DNA of 13,093 nt from positions 1-13,093 of the forward strand of contig NZ_LSJY01000099.1 in assembly GCF_001556865.1 (NCBI RefSeq), written 5' to 3'. The DNA is from Sphingobium sp. CCH11-B1 (lineage in GTDB: Bacteria; Pseudomonadota; Alphaproteobacteria; Sphingomonadales; Sphingomonadaceae). The translations under genes and the position numbers were made by a program. This document shows positions 7,117-13,093 of the stretch, one piece after another (position 1 is the stretch's first letter; every line of letters starts with the position of its first letter). The notes under the pieces were generated by a model. It did not search any database. It was not told the origin of the DNA and worked only from the letters and a program-made list of their open reading frames with translations.

Positions 7117-8025
7117 ATGTCCGATCCCGCTCATGACCGCCTGATCGAGGCCCTCGCCCGTCATTGGGCGAGATGGGGCCGCGAGCCGCCGCTGGACGGC
7201 TTAACCCTCATGGTCAGCGACCGGCCCACAGGGTTGCTGCACTCCCTCTATCGCGCATCTTTTTCCGCCGTGCTGCAAGGAGCCAAAGTCAGCCTGCTCG
7301 GAGAATGCGTGTTTCGCTACGATGCGGGCAAGTGTCTGGTCGCCTCCATGGACCTGCCGGTGACAGCCCAGGTGGTCGAGGCCAGTCCGGAGCGGCCCTA
7401 TATGGCGTTCAGCCTGGCGGTCGATCCGGCGATGGTCGCCGATCTGTTGCTCGATCAGCCCGAGGACGGCGTCGTGGCGCCGATAAAGACCTTGACCACC
7501 ATGGCCGTCGGGCGACTGGATGCGACCTTGCTCGATCCGCTCGCGCGCCTGTTCGATCTGATCGACAGCCCGAGAGATCTGGCCGTGATCGGGCCGCTCA
7601 TCCGACGTGAGATCGTCTGGCGGCTGCTGCAGGGCGAGCATGGACCCATGTTGCGTCAGATCGGCCTGGCCGACAGCCGCATGGCGCGGGTGGCGCGGGC
7701 CGTCGCCTGGATCAGGGACCATTATGCCGAGCCGATCCGGATTCCCGATCTGGCGGCATTGGCGGGGATGAGCGTCGCCGGACTGCATCGCCACTTCAAG
7801 GCCGCCACGACGATGTCGCCGATCCAGTTCCAGAAACAGGTCCGGCTTCAGGCTGCACGCCGCATGGTGCTGGCCGACACGGCCGAGATCGCCGCCATCG
7901 GCTTTTCGATCGGCTATGAAAGCCCGTCCCAGTTCAGCCGCGACTATCGCCGCCTGTTCGGCGAGCCGCCCGGCCGCGACGGCGTGGCGATCCGGTCAGG
8001 CGTGCGGGCGGCGGTCGAGCTATGA
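7117..8025 (+). CDS. AraC family transcriptional regulator (AraC_N type)
   Basis: This 302-residue protein has an N-terminal effector-binding region of the AraC_N type at about residues 20-175, with the conserved-looking LYRASFSAVLQGAK segment. The C-terminal AraC DNA-binding domain lies at about 190-285. The first helix-turn-helix is at about 207-229 (IPDLAALAGMSVAGLHRHFK) and the second at about 255-280, including AAIGFSIGYESPSQFSRDYRRLFG, the family signature. I chose ATG at 7117 because AAGGA lies eight bases upstream; a TTG at 7087 is in frame but has no such site. The gene diverges from the aldo/keto reductase-SDR operon. Regulators of this subgroup often sit beside and control oxidoreductase genes in response to small electrophiles or alcohols. 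Here the target and ligand are inferred only. No unusual features. Confidence 0.93.
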   Translation: MSDPAHDRLIEALARHWARWGREPPLDGLTLMVSDRPTGLLHSLYRASFSAVLQGAKVSLLGECVFRYDAGKCLVASMDLPVTAQVVEASPERPYMAFSLAVDPAMVADLLLDQPEDGVVAPIKTLTTMAVGRLDATLLDPLARLFDLIDSPRDLAVIGPLIRREIVWRLLQGEHGPMLRQIGLADSRMARVARAVAWIRDHYAEPIRIPDLAALAGMSVAGLHRHFKAATTMSPIQFQKQVRLQAARRMVLADTAEIAAIGFSIGYESPSQFSRDYRRLFGEPPGRDGVAIRSGVRAAVEL

Positions 8026-8082
8026 ACCGGCGTGGGGACGGCTCCCCCCTTCACGTCTCATCCTGCACCTGAAAACTCAGCA

Positions 8083-8097
8083 GTTGACTCAGTCAAC
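8083..8097. promoter_or_regulatory. Perfect 15-bp palindrome, probable MarR-type operator
   Basis: The sequence GTTGACT-C-AGTCAAC has seven-base arms around one central base. It ends 20 bases before the chosen start of the MarR-GNAT gene. MarR proteins bind short palindromes of about this length, often overlapping their own promoter. The palindrome includes TTGACT, which resembles a -35 box. Together these suggest an autoregulatory site; binding has not been shown. Confidence 0.7.
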
Positions 8098-8117
8098 AAT
8101 ATGCGGTGAGAGGGCTT

Positions 8118-9032
8118 ATGGACACCGCGATAGACGCCATCCGCACCTTCAACCGCTTCTTCACCCGGCATGTGGGCGCCATCGACGCCCGTTTCCTGGA
8201 CACCGATGCGAACCTGGCGGAGGCCCGGCTGCTGTTCGAGATCGCGCGGCTGGAGCCAGTTCCAGCGAACACCCTGCAGACTGAACTGGGCCTTGATCGT
8301 GGGTATCTGAGCCGGATGATCGCCCGGTTCGAGGGTCGGGAATGGATCCTGCGTGATCGCCTCGAAGGCGATGCCCGTACTCGCCCGATCCGGCTGACCG
8401 GGACAGGACGTGCCGCCTTCGATCTGATCGACCAACGGCAGCGCGCCGCCGTCGCCTACGACCTCAGCCGCCTCAGCCCAGTGGAGCGGGATGATCTGGT
8501 ACAGGCGCTGACCAAGGCGCGGCTGCTGCTCGACCCGCAAGCGCCCCTGGATTTCATCATTCGACCGGCTCGCATCGGCGAGGTCAGTCAGGTCGCGGCG
8601 CGGCAATCCATCCTGTACGCGGCGAGTCACGGCTGGGGTCGTGAACTGGAGAGGCTGGAGGCCGAAACGACGGCCAGGTTCCTGCTCCACTTCAATCCCG
8701 AGCGGGAACAATGCTGGGTCGCCGATCTGGCCGGCGTCATGGCCGGGGCAGTGTTCCTCACCGACGAGGGTGACGGGCAGGCCCGTTTGCGCCTGCTGCA
8801 TGTGGAACCGTTCGCGCGTCGGCGAGGGATCGGCGATGCGCTGGTACGCACCTGTGTCGCGTTCGCGCGCGAGACGGGATACGACGGGATCACCCTCTGG
8901 ACCCACACCGTGCTGGACGCCGCCCGCCGTATCTACGCACGCCAGGGGTTCGAATGCATCGCCACCCAGGTTCACCACGAATTCGGGGAGCCGGTTCAGG
9001 GAGAGACGTGGCGGCTAAGTCTGGCGGAATAG
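8118..9032 (+). CDS. MarR-GNAT fusion: transcriptional regulator with acetyltransferase domain
   Basis: This 304-residue protein joins a MarR-type winged helix-turn-helix domain (about residues 5-140) to a GNAT N-acetyltransferase domain (about 146-304). In the first part, NTLQTELGLDRGYLSRMIARFE is the recognition helix region and the wing follows with RPIRLTGTGR. In the second, the acetyl-CoA-binding motif A reads LHVEPFARRRGIGDALV (227-243), with R234-x-x-G237-x-G239. Motif B, YARQGFE, lies at 273-279. This fusion is a known, widespread architecture in bacteria; its acetyl acceptor is generally unknown. The ATG at 8118 has a purine-rich GAGAGGG just upstream with short spacing; a GTG at 8106 is a possible alternative. 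A perfect palindrome directly upstream suggests self-regulation. The gene converges on the epimerase-like gene with a 22-bp gap and is not in an operon. Confidence 0.92.
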   Translation: MDTAIDAIRTFNRFFTRHVGAIDARFLDTDANLAEARLLFEIARLEPVPANTLQTELGLDRGYLSRMIARFEGREWILRDRLEGDARTRPIRLTGTGRAAFDLIDQRQRAAVAYDLSRLSPVERDDLVQALTKARLLLDPQAPLDFIIRPARIGEVSQVAARQSILYAASHGWGRELERLEAETTARFLLHFNPEREQCWVADLAGVMAGAVFLTDEGDGQARLRLLHVEPFARRRGIGDALVRTCVAFARETGYDGITLWTHTVLDAARRIYARQGFECIATQVHHEFGEPVQGETWRLSLAE

Positions 9033-9054
9033 GTTCGCCGCTGGCCCCGGAGCC

Positions 9055-10026
9055 TCACCCATCTACGGCTTCAATGTCCACACAGCCGATCGCCGACAGC
9101 GTGGTGTGCACCGCCTCGTCCAGCGGGGTGCGCGGTTCGGGTCCGATCAGCCCTTCGAGCCGGCCGTTCCCGAGGCGGGTCGGCCGCTTCCAGAGGTATT
9201 TCATCTCGACCAGCTCGCGCATCAGCGGCACGAAGGGCGCAGCCAATTGCATCATCGACCAGGGCAGGCGGCGGATCGGCAGATCGGGCGCGGCCAGGGC
9301 CTTGCGGATGGCGTCGGTCATCCGGCTTCCGTCAGCGTCCCAATGGCCCTCCATATGGAAGGTGGCGAAGTCGGCCAACCCGTCATGCTCTGCCAACCGC
9401 ACCATGATCTCGGCCACGTCGGGCAGATAGGCCCATTGGTGTCCAACGCCCGGCTTGCCCGGATAGGTGATGACGCGCGGACGCGCGCCCGGCTTGACCA
9501 GGCCCTGGCTGAACCAGTTGTTGGCGGCCCGGGGTCCGAAGAAGTCGCCGGCGCGAACGATCAGCACCTTGGCCCAGCCGCGATCGGCCGCCGCCTTCAG
9601 CCGCTGCTCCATCTCGACGCGGATGCGGCCTTTGCGCGTCCGGGCGTTCTGCGGCGCATCCTCGGCGATATCGGGGAAGACATCGCGACCATAGTTGTAG
9701 ACCGTGCCCGGCAACAGGATCCGCGCCGCACCCAATTCGGCGGCGGCGATGGTGTTATCCAGCATCGGCAGCACCTGGGTGTTCCAGTTGCGATAGCCCG
9801 GCGGATTGACCGCATGGACGATCAGGGAAGCGCCTTCGGCTGCGGCCGCAACGTCCGCCGCCGACAAGGCGTCGCCCTTGATCCAGGCGATCCTCGGATC
9901 GCCCCGCGCGCCGGCCGGATCACGATTGAGGGCGCGCACCCACCATCCGGCCTCCAGCAGGCGCGTCGCGACCTCGCCGCCGATCCCGCCCGTGGCCCCC
10001 AGGACCAACGCCGTTCTGTTCTTCAT
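9055..10026 (-). CDS. NAD(P)-dependent epimerase/dehydratase-like protein (atypical extended SDR)
   Basis: This 323-residue protein starts with a Rossmann fold and the NAD(P)-binding motif GATGGIGG at residues 10-17. Further blocks are typical of the NAD-dependent epimerase/dehydratase and NmrA-like superfamily: IVHAVNPPGYRNW, LLPGTVYNYG and RAGDFFGPRA. The usual catalytic YxxxK is not evident; where it is expected, the sequence reads TRKGRIRVEMEQ, which lacks the tyrosine. It may therefore act as a sensor or have a different chemistry, as in other atypical SDRs. The start at 10026 is favoured over the ATG at 10038 because GGAGG lies five bases upstream. The gene diverges from a LysR-type regulator over 91 bp, suggesting control by it. 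The substrate is unknown. The protein is probably cytosolic, with no signal peptide seen. Confidence 0.87.
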   Translation of the reverse strand: MKNRTALVLGATGGIGGEVATRLLEAGWWVRALNRDPAGARGDPRIAWIKGDALSAADVAAAAEGASLIVHAVNPPGYRNWNTQVLPMLDNTIAAAELGAARILLPGTVYNYGRDVFPDIAEDAPQNARTRKGRIRVEMEQRLKAAADRGWAKVLIVRAGDFFGPRAANNWFSQGLVKPGARPRVITYPGKPGVGHQWAYLPDVAEIMVRLAEHDGLADFATFHMEGHWDADGSRMTDAIRKALAAPDLPIRRLPWSMMQLAAPFVPLMRELVEMKYLWKRPTRLGNGRLEGLIGPEPRTPLDEAVHTTLSAIGCVDIEAVDG

Positions 10027-10082
10027 CTTCGCCTCCATCCGTTCGATGAAGACAGGATGGGCGCGTCTTGCTCCGAACGAAA

Positions 10083-10110
10083 TTGCGGAAAACGCTCTAC
10101 CCGCTATACG
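10083..10110 (+). promoter_or_regulatory. Candidate promoter of the LysR-type gene, possibly giving a leaderless transcript
   Basis: TTGCGG at 10083-10088 and TATACG at 10105-10110 are separated by 16 bases. They also fit the alphaproteobacterial arrangement of a TTG-type box followed by a GCTA-type box. Transcription would begin about seven bases after the second box, at or next to the ATG at 10118, and no ribosome binding site is seen. The boxes are imperfect, so this is tentative. Confidence 0.4.
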
Positions 10111-10117
10111 AAAACAG

Positions 10118-11008
10118 ATGAGCCGAGAACCAGACTGGAACCTCTATCGCACCTTCCACGCCGTGCTGCGGGAGGGGTCCCTGTCGGGCGCGGCCCGGGC
10201 GCTGGGCATGACCCAGCCCAGCATCGCCCGCCACATCGACGCTCTGGAAGCCGCGTTGGCAACAAGACTGTTCCTGCGCACGCCCCGCGGCCTGTCGCCG
10301 ACCGACGCGGCGCTGGAACTGAGGCCCATGGCCGAGAGTCTGGCCGCCGTTTCATCGACCTTGCTGCGCACGGCCGAGGGCGGTCGCGGCGGCGAAGTTC
10401 GTGGCACGGTGCGGATCAGCGCCAGCGAGGCCGTCGCGGTGCATCATCTGCCTCCCCTGCTGTCGCGTCTGCGCCAGGCTCATCCCGGCCTGACCCTGGA
10501 GTTGTCCCCGTCCAATGCGCTCGACGATCTGCTGCAGCGCAAGGCGGATATTGCGGTTCGAATGGTTCGGCCCGAGCAACAGGCCCTGGTCGCGCAACGC
10601 ATCGGCTCCATCGCCGTCGGCCTGCACGCCCGTCGCGACTATCTGGACAGCCGAGGGATTCCCCGGGCCCTGGACGACCTGCGAGCCCACGACCTGATCG
10701 GCTACGATGTGGAAACTCCTGCCATACGGGCGGCGGTCGAGCGCTATCCGGCGCTGAACCGAGATGCCTTCGCTCTCAGGGTCGATAGTGACGTGGCCCA
10801 ATTGGCCGCCATCCGCGCCGGCTTCGGCATCGGTATCTGCCAGGTGATCCTCGCCGCCCGCGAACCCGATCTGGTGCGCGTACTTCCGGAGACCTTCCGT
10901 CTCGATCTGGAGACCTGGATCGTCATGCACGAAGACCTGCGCGACAATGTCCGTTGCCGGGTCGTGTTCGACGCCCTCGTCGAAGGGATGAGCAGGATCG
11001 CTGCGTGA
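10118..11008 (+). CDS. LysR family transcriptional regulator
   Basis: This 296-residue protein has the standard LysR layout. The N-terminal winged helix-turn-helix spans about residues 6-64, with SLSGAARALGMTQPSIARHIDALEAALATRLFLRTPRGL as its core. The linker helix follows to about 88, and the substrate-binding domain spans about 90-290, beginning GTVRISASEAVAVHHLPPLLSRL. The ATG at 10118 gives the usual N-terminus close to the DNA-binding domain; no Shine-Dalgarno sequence precedes it, and the transcript may be leaderless. The gene diverges from the epimerase-like gene, the classic arrangement in which a LysR protein controls its neighbour and itself from the shared region. LysR proteins act as tetramers and respond to a small co-inducer, which is unknown here. 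Nothing is broken or missing. Confidence 0.93.
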   Translation: MSREPDWNLYRTFHAVLREGSLSGAARALGMTQPSIARHIDALEAALATRLFLRTPRGLSPTDAALELRPMAESLAAVSSTLLRTAEGGRGGEVRGTVRISASEAVAVHHLPPLLSRLRQAHPGLTLELSPSNALDDLLQRKADIAVRMVRPEQQALVAQRIGSIAVGLHARRDYLDSRGIPRALDDLRAHDLIGYDVETPAIRAAVERYPALNRDAFALRVDSDVAQLAAIRAGFGIGICQVILAAREPDLVRVLPETFRLDLETWIVMHEDLRDNVRCRVVFDALVEGMSRIAA

Positions 11009-11018
11009 ACCGGGCCAC

Positions 11019-11039
11019 AGCAGCTCATATTGATCTGCT
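11019..11039 (+). terminator. Possible stem-loop after the LysR-type gene
   Basis: AGCAGCTCA at 11019-11027 can pair with TGATCTGCT at 11031-11039 over a three-base loop, with one mismatch. It starts 11 bases after the stop codon. There is no run of T residues after it, so intrinsic termination is doubtful. Confidence 0.3.
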
Positions 11040-11129
11040 CAGGGCCACCTCGGCCACATAGAAGGCCGACCATCAAGTCGAGCTGCAGGCGACCTGCCAG
11101 GCGCTGCTGACATCTCGTCGCATGACGCT

Positions 11130-11350
11130 ATGACGTCGAACTACGATCCTGTGAGCCGCGTCCCGCGCCGTCTCGGTTATTCCGATGACGTCATCTTGCG
11201 GCTCAACGAAATCGAACGGATCATCAGCGCTATCCTGCCCAAAGCCGCCATGGGAATTGGCTGGTGGTCCATTGCTGAGGAATCTGACCGGCACCATGTG
11301 CAATGCCAAGCCTAGCTTGAGGCCAGCTATCAATCAGTTTCATCAGAGAA
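11130..11350 (+). pseudogene. DUF7662-like protein fragment interrupted by an amber codon
   Basis: From ATG at 11130 the frame reads 61 codons to a TAG at 11313-11315 and then stays open to 11454. The first part resembles small proteins I associate with DUF7662: a start in NYDPVSRVPRRLG, an acidic-helix segment RLNEIERIISAILPKAA, then a WW pair, and HVQCQA followed directly by the stop. In the family an AW pair is expected there, followed by L-x-A-[GS]-[YW], and the sequence after the stop reads LEASYQ. The amber codon therefore probably replaces a conserved tryptophan (TGG to TAG). The similarity seems to end near 11345, where a toxin-like fragment begins in another frame. No ribosome binding site stands out. 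The family name is from memory and moderately uncertain; function is unknown. Confidence 0.5.
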
Positions 11351-11545
11351 GTACGAACCGTATGCCTTGATCTGGACGCCATGCCTGAACGGATTCCAAT
11401 CCTCCCCGCCTTCGAGAGACAAGGTCCTCGCCGTCGACTGCACGGAAATTATCTGATCTTTTACCGGGTCGATGGCGCACGGGTCACCAATATCCACATC
11501 CTGCACGGCGCCAGCGATTACGCATCGCTCATTTTCAGGAACTGA
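11321..11545 (+). pseudogene. RelE/ParE-type toxin remnant, C-terminal half
   Basis: A 74-codon frame, open from just after a TGA at 11318-11320 to the TGA at 11543-11545, reads like the C-terminal two-thirds of a RelE/ParE-superfamily toxin. The hallmark is GNYLIFYRVDGARVTNIHILHGASDY, preceded by FIREVRTVCLDLDAMPERIPILPAFE and RRRLHG. The N-terminal part, with the usual first strand and helix, is missing. The only ATG in frame is at 11381, which would give 54 residues and too little of the fold. No antitoxin gene is next to it. In living systems such toxins poison gyrase (ParE) or cleave mRNA (RelE), and the antitoxin gene normally lies directly upstream. This is best read as a dead fragment joined to the DUF7662-like fragment. 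Confidence 0.7.
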
Positions 11546-11592
11546 GCGGACGGGCGAGGTCAAATTTCCGGACCTCACCCGTGCCGGTTGCT

Positions 11593-12339
11593 TCAAACGC
11601 TTGCGGGTTCCGCTTCGGGTGCAATTTCCGCCGCAGGTTCAGATGCCTTCGCTTTGATCACTCGCTTGGCGGTTTTCGGTTTGCTGTCCTGCTTGGCACC
11701 CGCGGCTTTCGAGGCTCTGTTGGCTTTGACAGCCGGTGCCGGGGCAGGGGCTTTCGCCACACTTTCTGTGCCGGGCTTGGCTCGCGGCTTGCGGCCGGCC
11801 TTACCTTTGGCCGCTTTCTCGCTCGCTGTCTCGACTGCCGGACTATCCGTTGTCGCTACTGAAGCCTTGCGACCGCGCTTGGCCGGAGCGGCCGCAACGG
11901 GCGTCTCAGGTTCAGCGGCGACAGGAACGTCACTGGCATCTACCTTCTTGCGACCAAGCCCAAGCCGCTGCGCAACCTCGCGGCGCTGCTCGGAATAGCC
12001 CGGCGCGACCATCGGATAGTCCTTCGCCAGACTGTAGCGTTCCCGATATTCGGCAGGGGTGAGACCATGCCTGCCGATATGGCGCTTCAGGCTCTTATAG
12101 GGCTTGCCGTCGATCAAGCTGATAATGTGGTCGCGCGAAGCGAGGCTCTTGCGGATCGATACGGCCGGGACATGATCCGGTTCCGCGGGCGTTGCTACGG
12201 CGGCCTTGCGCTCGAGCGCCGTGCGGGTTGTTTCGATGATTCCCGAAATATCGGAGGCCGGTACCTGATTGTTCGCGAAATAGGCGCTCAGTAGTTGGAC
12301 CGTCATCGCGGTGAAATCAGGTTCGATGGCATCGGACAT
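11593..12339 (-). CDS. MucR/Ros family transcriptional regulator with long basic C-terminal tail
   Basis: This 248-residue protein has an N-terminal MucR/Ros region (about 1-130) of typical alphaproteobacterial type. TVQLLSAYFANNQVP at 13-27 is the conserved oligomerisation region, and SLKRHIGRHGLTPAEYRERYSL with DYPMVAPGYSEQRREVAQRLGLGRKK forms the DNA-binding part. Ros has CLEC at the zinc site; here it is SLID (74-77), so both cysteines are missing although H87 and H91 remain. Residues 135-248 are an unusual low-complexity tail of alanine, lysine and proline with AT-hook-like pieces KRGRK and AGRKPRAKPG. I chose ATG at 12339 because GGAG lies six bases upstream and the N-terminus then matches the family; ATG at 12402 would add 21 residues. 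MucR proteins are H-NS-like global silencers of AT-rich DNA and usually repress their own gene. Confidence 0.92.
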   Translation of the reverse strand: MSDAIEPDFTAMTVQLLSAYFANNQVPASDISGIIETTRTALERKAAVATPAEPDHVPAVSIRKSLASRDHIISLIDGKPYKSLKRHIGRHGLTPAEYRERYSLAKDYPMVAPGYSEQRREVAQRLGLGRKKVDASDVPVAAEPETPVAAAPAKRGRKASVATTDSPAVETASEKAAKGKAGRKPRAKPGTESVAKAPAPAPAVKANRASKAAGAKQDSKPKTAKRVIKAKASEPAAEIAPEAEPASV

Positions 12340-12551
12340 GGAAAACTCCAGATCGAGGAAGAAAGAGATGGACGCCTCTGGCACAAAAACGTTGCCGAAC
12401 ATCTAAGCGCGAAGCGCCGATGACCACAAGCCGGCAATGTATATCGCTTGTACCGGCTGCCGTTGCAAATTGAACAGCAGCAATGGGAGAGGGAGAGGGG
12501 AGGGCAGAGACGAGATCGAATAAATGGTCTCGATTTTGCGAAAGACAGCTC
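12340..12551. promoter_or_regulatory. Divergent intergenic region between mucR-type gene and unknown acidic gene
   Basis: This 212-bp region must serve both genes. It contains two overlapping inverted repeats: ACAAGC (12426-12431) with GCTTGT (12446-12451), and AGCCGG (12429-12434) with CCGGCT (12453-12458). The stretch between them is locally AT-rich, a plausible MucR autoregulatory site. On the minus strand TTGCAA and GATATA, 17 bases apart, are a weak promoter candidate for the mucR-type gene, which would leave a leader of about 90 bases. Confidence 0.4.
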
Positions 12552-13037
12552 ATGGCCAACCGCGTGTCCGCCCATATCCAGATCGGCGGGGTCCTGTCCC
12601 GCAGCCGGTACCCCGAACTTATATCTGCGATCGTTGACGATAATCCCGCCATCGACTGGGACGGCACCCCATTCGATCCCTCCGACCTACCGGTAACCGG
12701 CCCGTTATACCTGATGGATCATGAGGTCGCCGCAGGGCGCTTCGACGAGATCGAGCAATGTTGCCGGTCGCTTGGGCTATCCTATGTTCGCTGGCGGGCC
12801 GGCTACAGTGGAAGCTTCCCGTCAGACCGTGAAATCTGCTTCGGGCCTGGCGAACCAGAGACCTTCTTCACCACCGAGCAAGACACGCTGATCTTTTCGA
12901 TCGAACGGATTCGCGAACTCGGATCGATGGAAGCGATCGAGGCTGAATATGCCCGTGCGAATTTCAATCCGCCGCCATTGACGATCATCGACGACGATCC
13001 TGTCGATTGCGAAGCAGTGGAGACCGTCCATGGCTGA
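12552..13037 (+). CDS. Unrecognised acidic protein next to mucR-type gene
   Basis: I do not recognise this 161-residue protein. It has no signal peptide, membrane segment or clear motif. It is acidic overall, with an IIDDDPVDCEAVE tail, and contains a YVRWRAGYSG-SFPSD segment in the middle and two adjacent cysteines at C70-C71. Alternating helix and strand character suggests a folded cytosolic protein. The start at 12552 is chosen because MANRVSAHIQIGG looks like a natural N-terminus; an in-frame upstream ATG at 12483 would add 23 low-quality residues. The ribosome binding site is weak. It diverges from the mucR-type gene and overlaps the next ORF start by eight bases. Codon use resembles the neighbours, so it is probably a real gene. 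Confidence 0.7.
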   Translation: MANRVSAHIQIGGVLSRSRYPELISAIVDDNPAIDWDGTPFDPSDLPVTGPLYLMDHEVAAGRFDEIEQCCRSLGLSYVRWRAGYSGSFPSDREICFGPGEPETFFTTEQDTLIFSIERIRELGSMEAIEAEYARANFNPPPLTIIDDDPVDCEAVETVHG

Positions 13038-13089
13038 CTTGTATGATCCGGGCCTTGTCAAGATCGCATTGAACGGTTCCTTCTGTTGA
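13030..13089 (+). CDS. Very short ORF at the right edge (19 codons), possible coupled small peptide or broken gene start
   Basis: An ATG at 13030 lies inside the end of the preceding gene, overlapping it by eight bases, and has GGAG at 13019-13022 seven bases upstream. The frame reads MADLYDPGLVKIALNGSFC and then meets a TGA at 13087-13089. A good ribosome binding site and the overlap suggest real translation. It could be a small coupled peptide, or a longer gene cut short by mutation or sequencing error; the window ends four bases later. Confidence 0.3.
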   Translation: MADLYDPGLVKIALNGSFC

Positions 13090-13093
13090 CGCG

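Noticed and set aside
8031..8055. Terminator after the AraC-type gene (CGTGGGGA pairing with TCCC and CACG)
   Set aside because: The stem is interrupted and no T-run follows; the evidence is too weak for a terminator call.
9106..10788. A 560-codon plus-strand frame across the epimerase-like and LysR genes
   Set aside because: It crosses two well-supported genes in wrong frames, and its translation is low-complexity and without family features.
11330..11596. Minus-strand frame of 88 codons opposite the toxin remnant
   Set aside because: The plus strand carries a recognisable RelE/ParE signature, while the minus-strand translation shows nothing.
1..13093. CRISPR array, tRNA or rRNA genes
   Set aside because: No regularly spaced direct repeats, cloverleaf-like sequences or rRNA-like stretches were seen on either strand by eye.

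Overview
The window is high-GC DNA of alphaproteobacterial character, most likely from a sphingomonad (Sphingobium, Novosphingobium or Sphingomonas type) and from an accessory region such as a plasmid or integrated element. The evidence is the MucR/Ros-type regulator, the strawberry notch-family protein of the kind carried on alphaproteobacterial accessory DNA, an intact IS66 element and decayed toxin/DUF gene fragments. The assignment rests on remembered protein resemblance; no search was run.

Layout. (1) 2-1828, plus strand: the C-terminal part of a strawberry notch-family helicase-like protein, open at the left edge. (2) 2091-4773: a complete IS66-family insertion sequence (tnpA, tnpB, tnpC) with matching 11-bp terminal inverted repeats and a perfect 8-bp target duplication (TCCAAAAG). 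It has split a poorly conserved stretch with no recognisable gene (1829-2082 and 4782-5186). (3) 5187-11008: a cassette of redox enzymes and regulators. An aldo/keto reductase and a short-chain dehydrogenase form a minus-strand operon diverging from an AraC-type regulator. A MarR-GNAT fusion gene follows, with a perfect 15-bp palindrome just upstream. Then a minus-strand NAD(P)-binding epimerase-like protein diverges from a LysR regulator. (4) 11009-11592: a degraded patch holding a DUF7662-like fragment with an internal amber codon, running into the C-terminal half of a RelE/ParE-type toxin in another frame. (5) 11593-13093: a MucR-type regulator with no zinc-finger cysteines and a long basic, alanine-rich tail, diverging from an unrecognised acidic protein gene that is probably translationally coupled to a very short ORF at the right edge.

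How the genes may work together. Two enzyme/regulator pairs are arranged divergently, which usually means the regulator controls its neighbour and often itself. The chemistry suggested is reduction or oxidation of small carbonyl or alcohol compounds, but no substrate can be read from the sequence. The MarR-GNAT protein probably controls itself through the palindrome. The MucR protein is probably a global nucleoid-type regulator.

I did not find a coherent new multi-gene system. The points most worth a second look are the MucR protein with its histone-H1-like tail and missing cysteines, the toxin and DUF remnants at 11130-11545, the hairpin next to the ribosome binding site at the left end of the IS66 element, and the unknown acidic gene beside mucR. 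No tRNA, rRNA or CRISPR array was seen.
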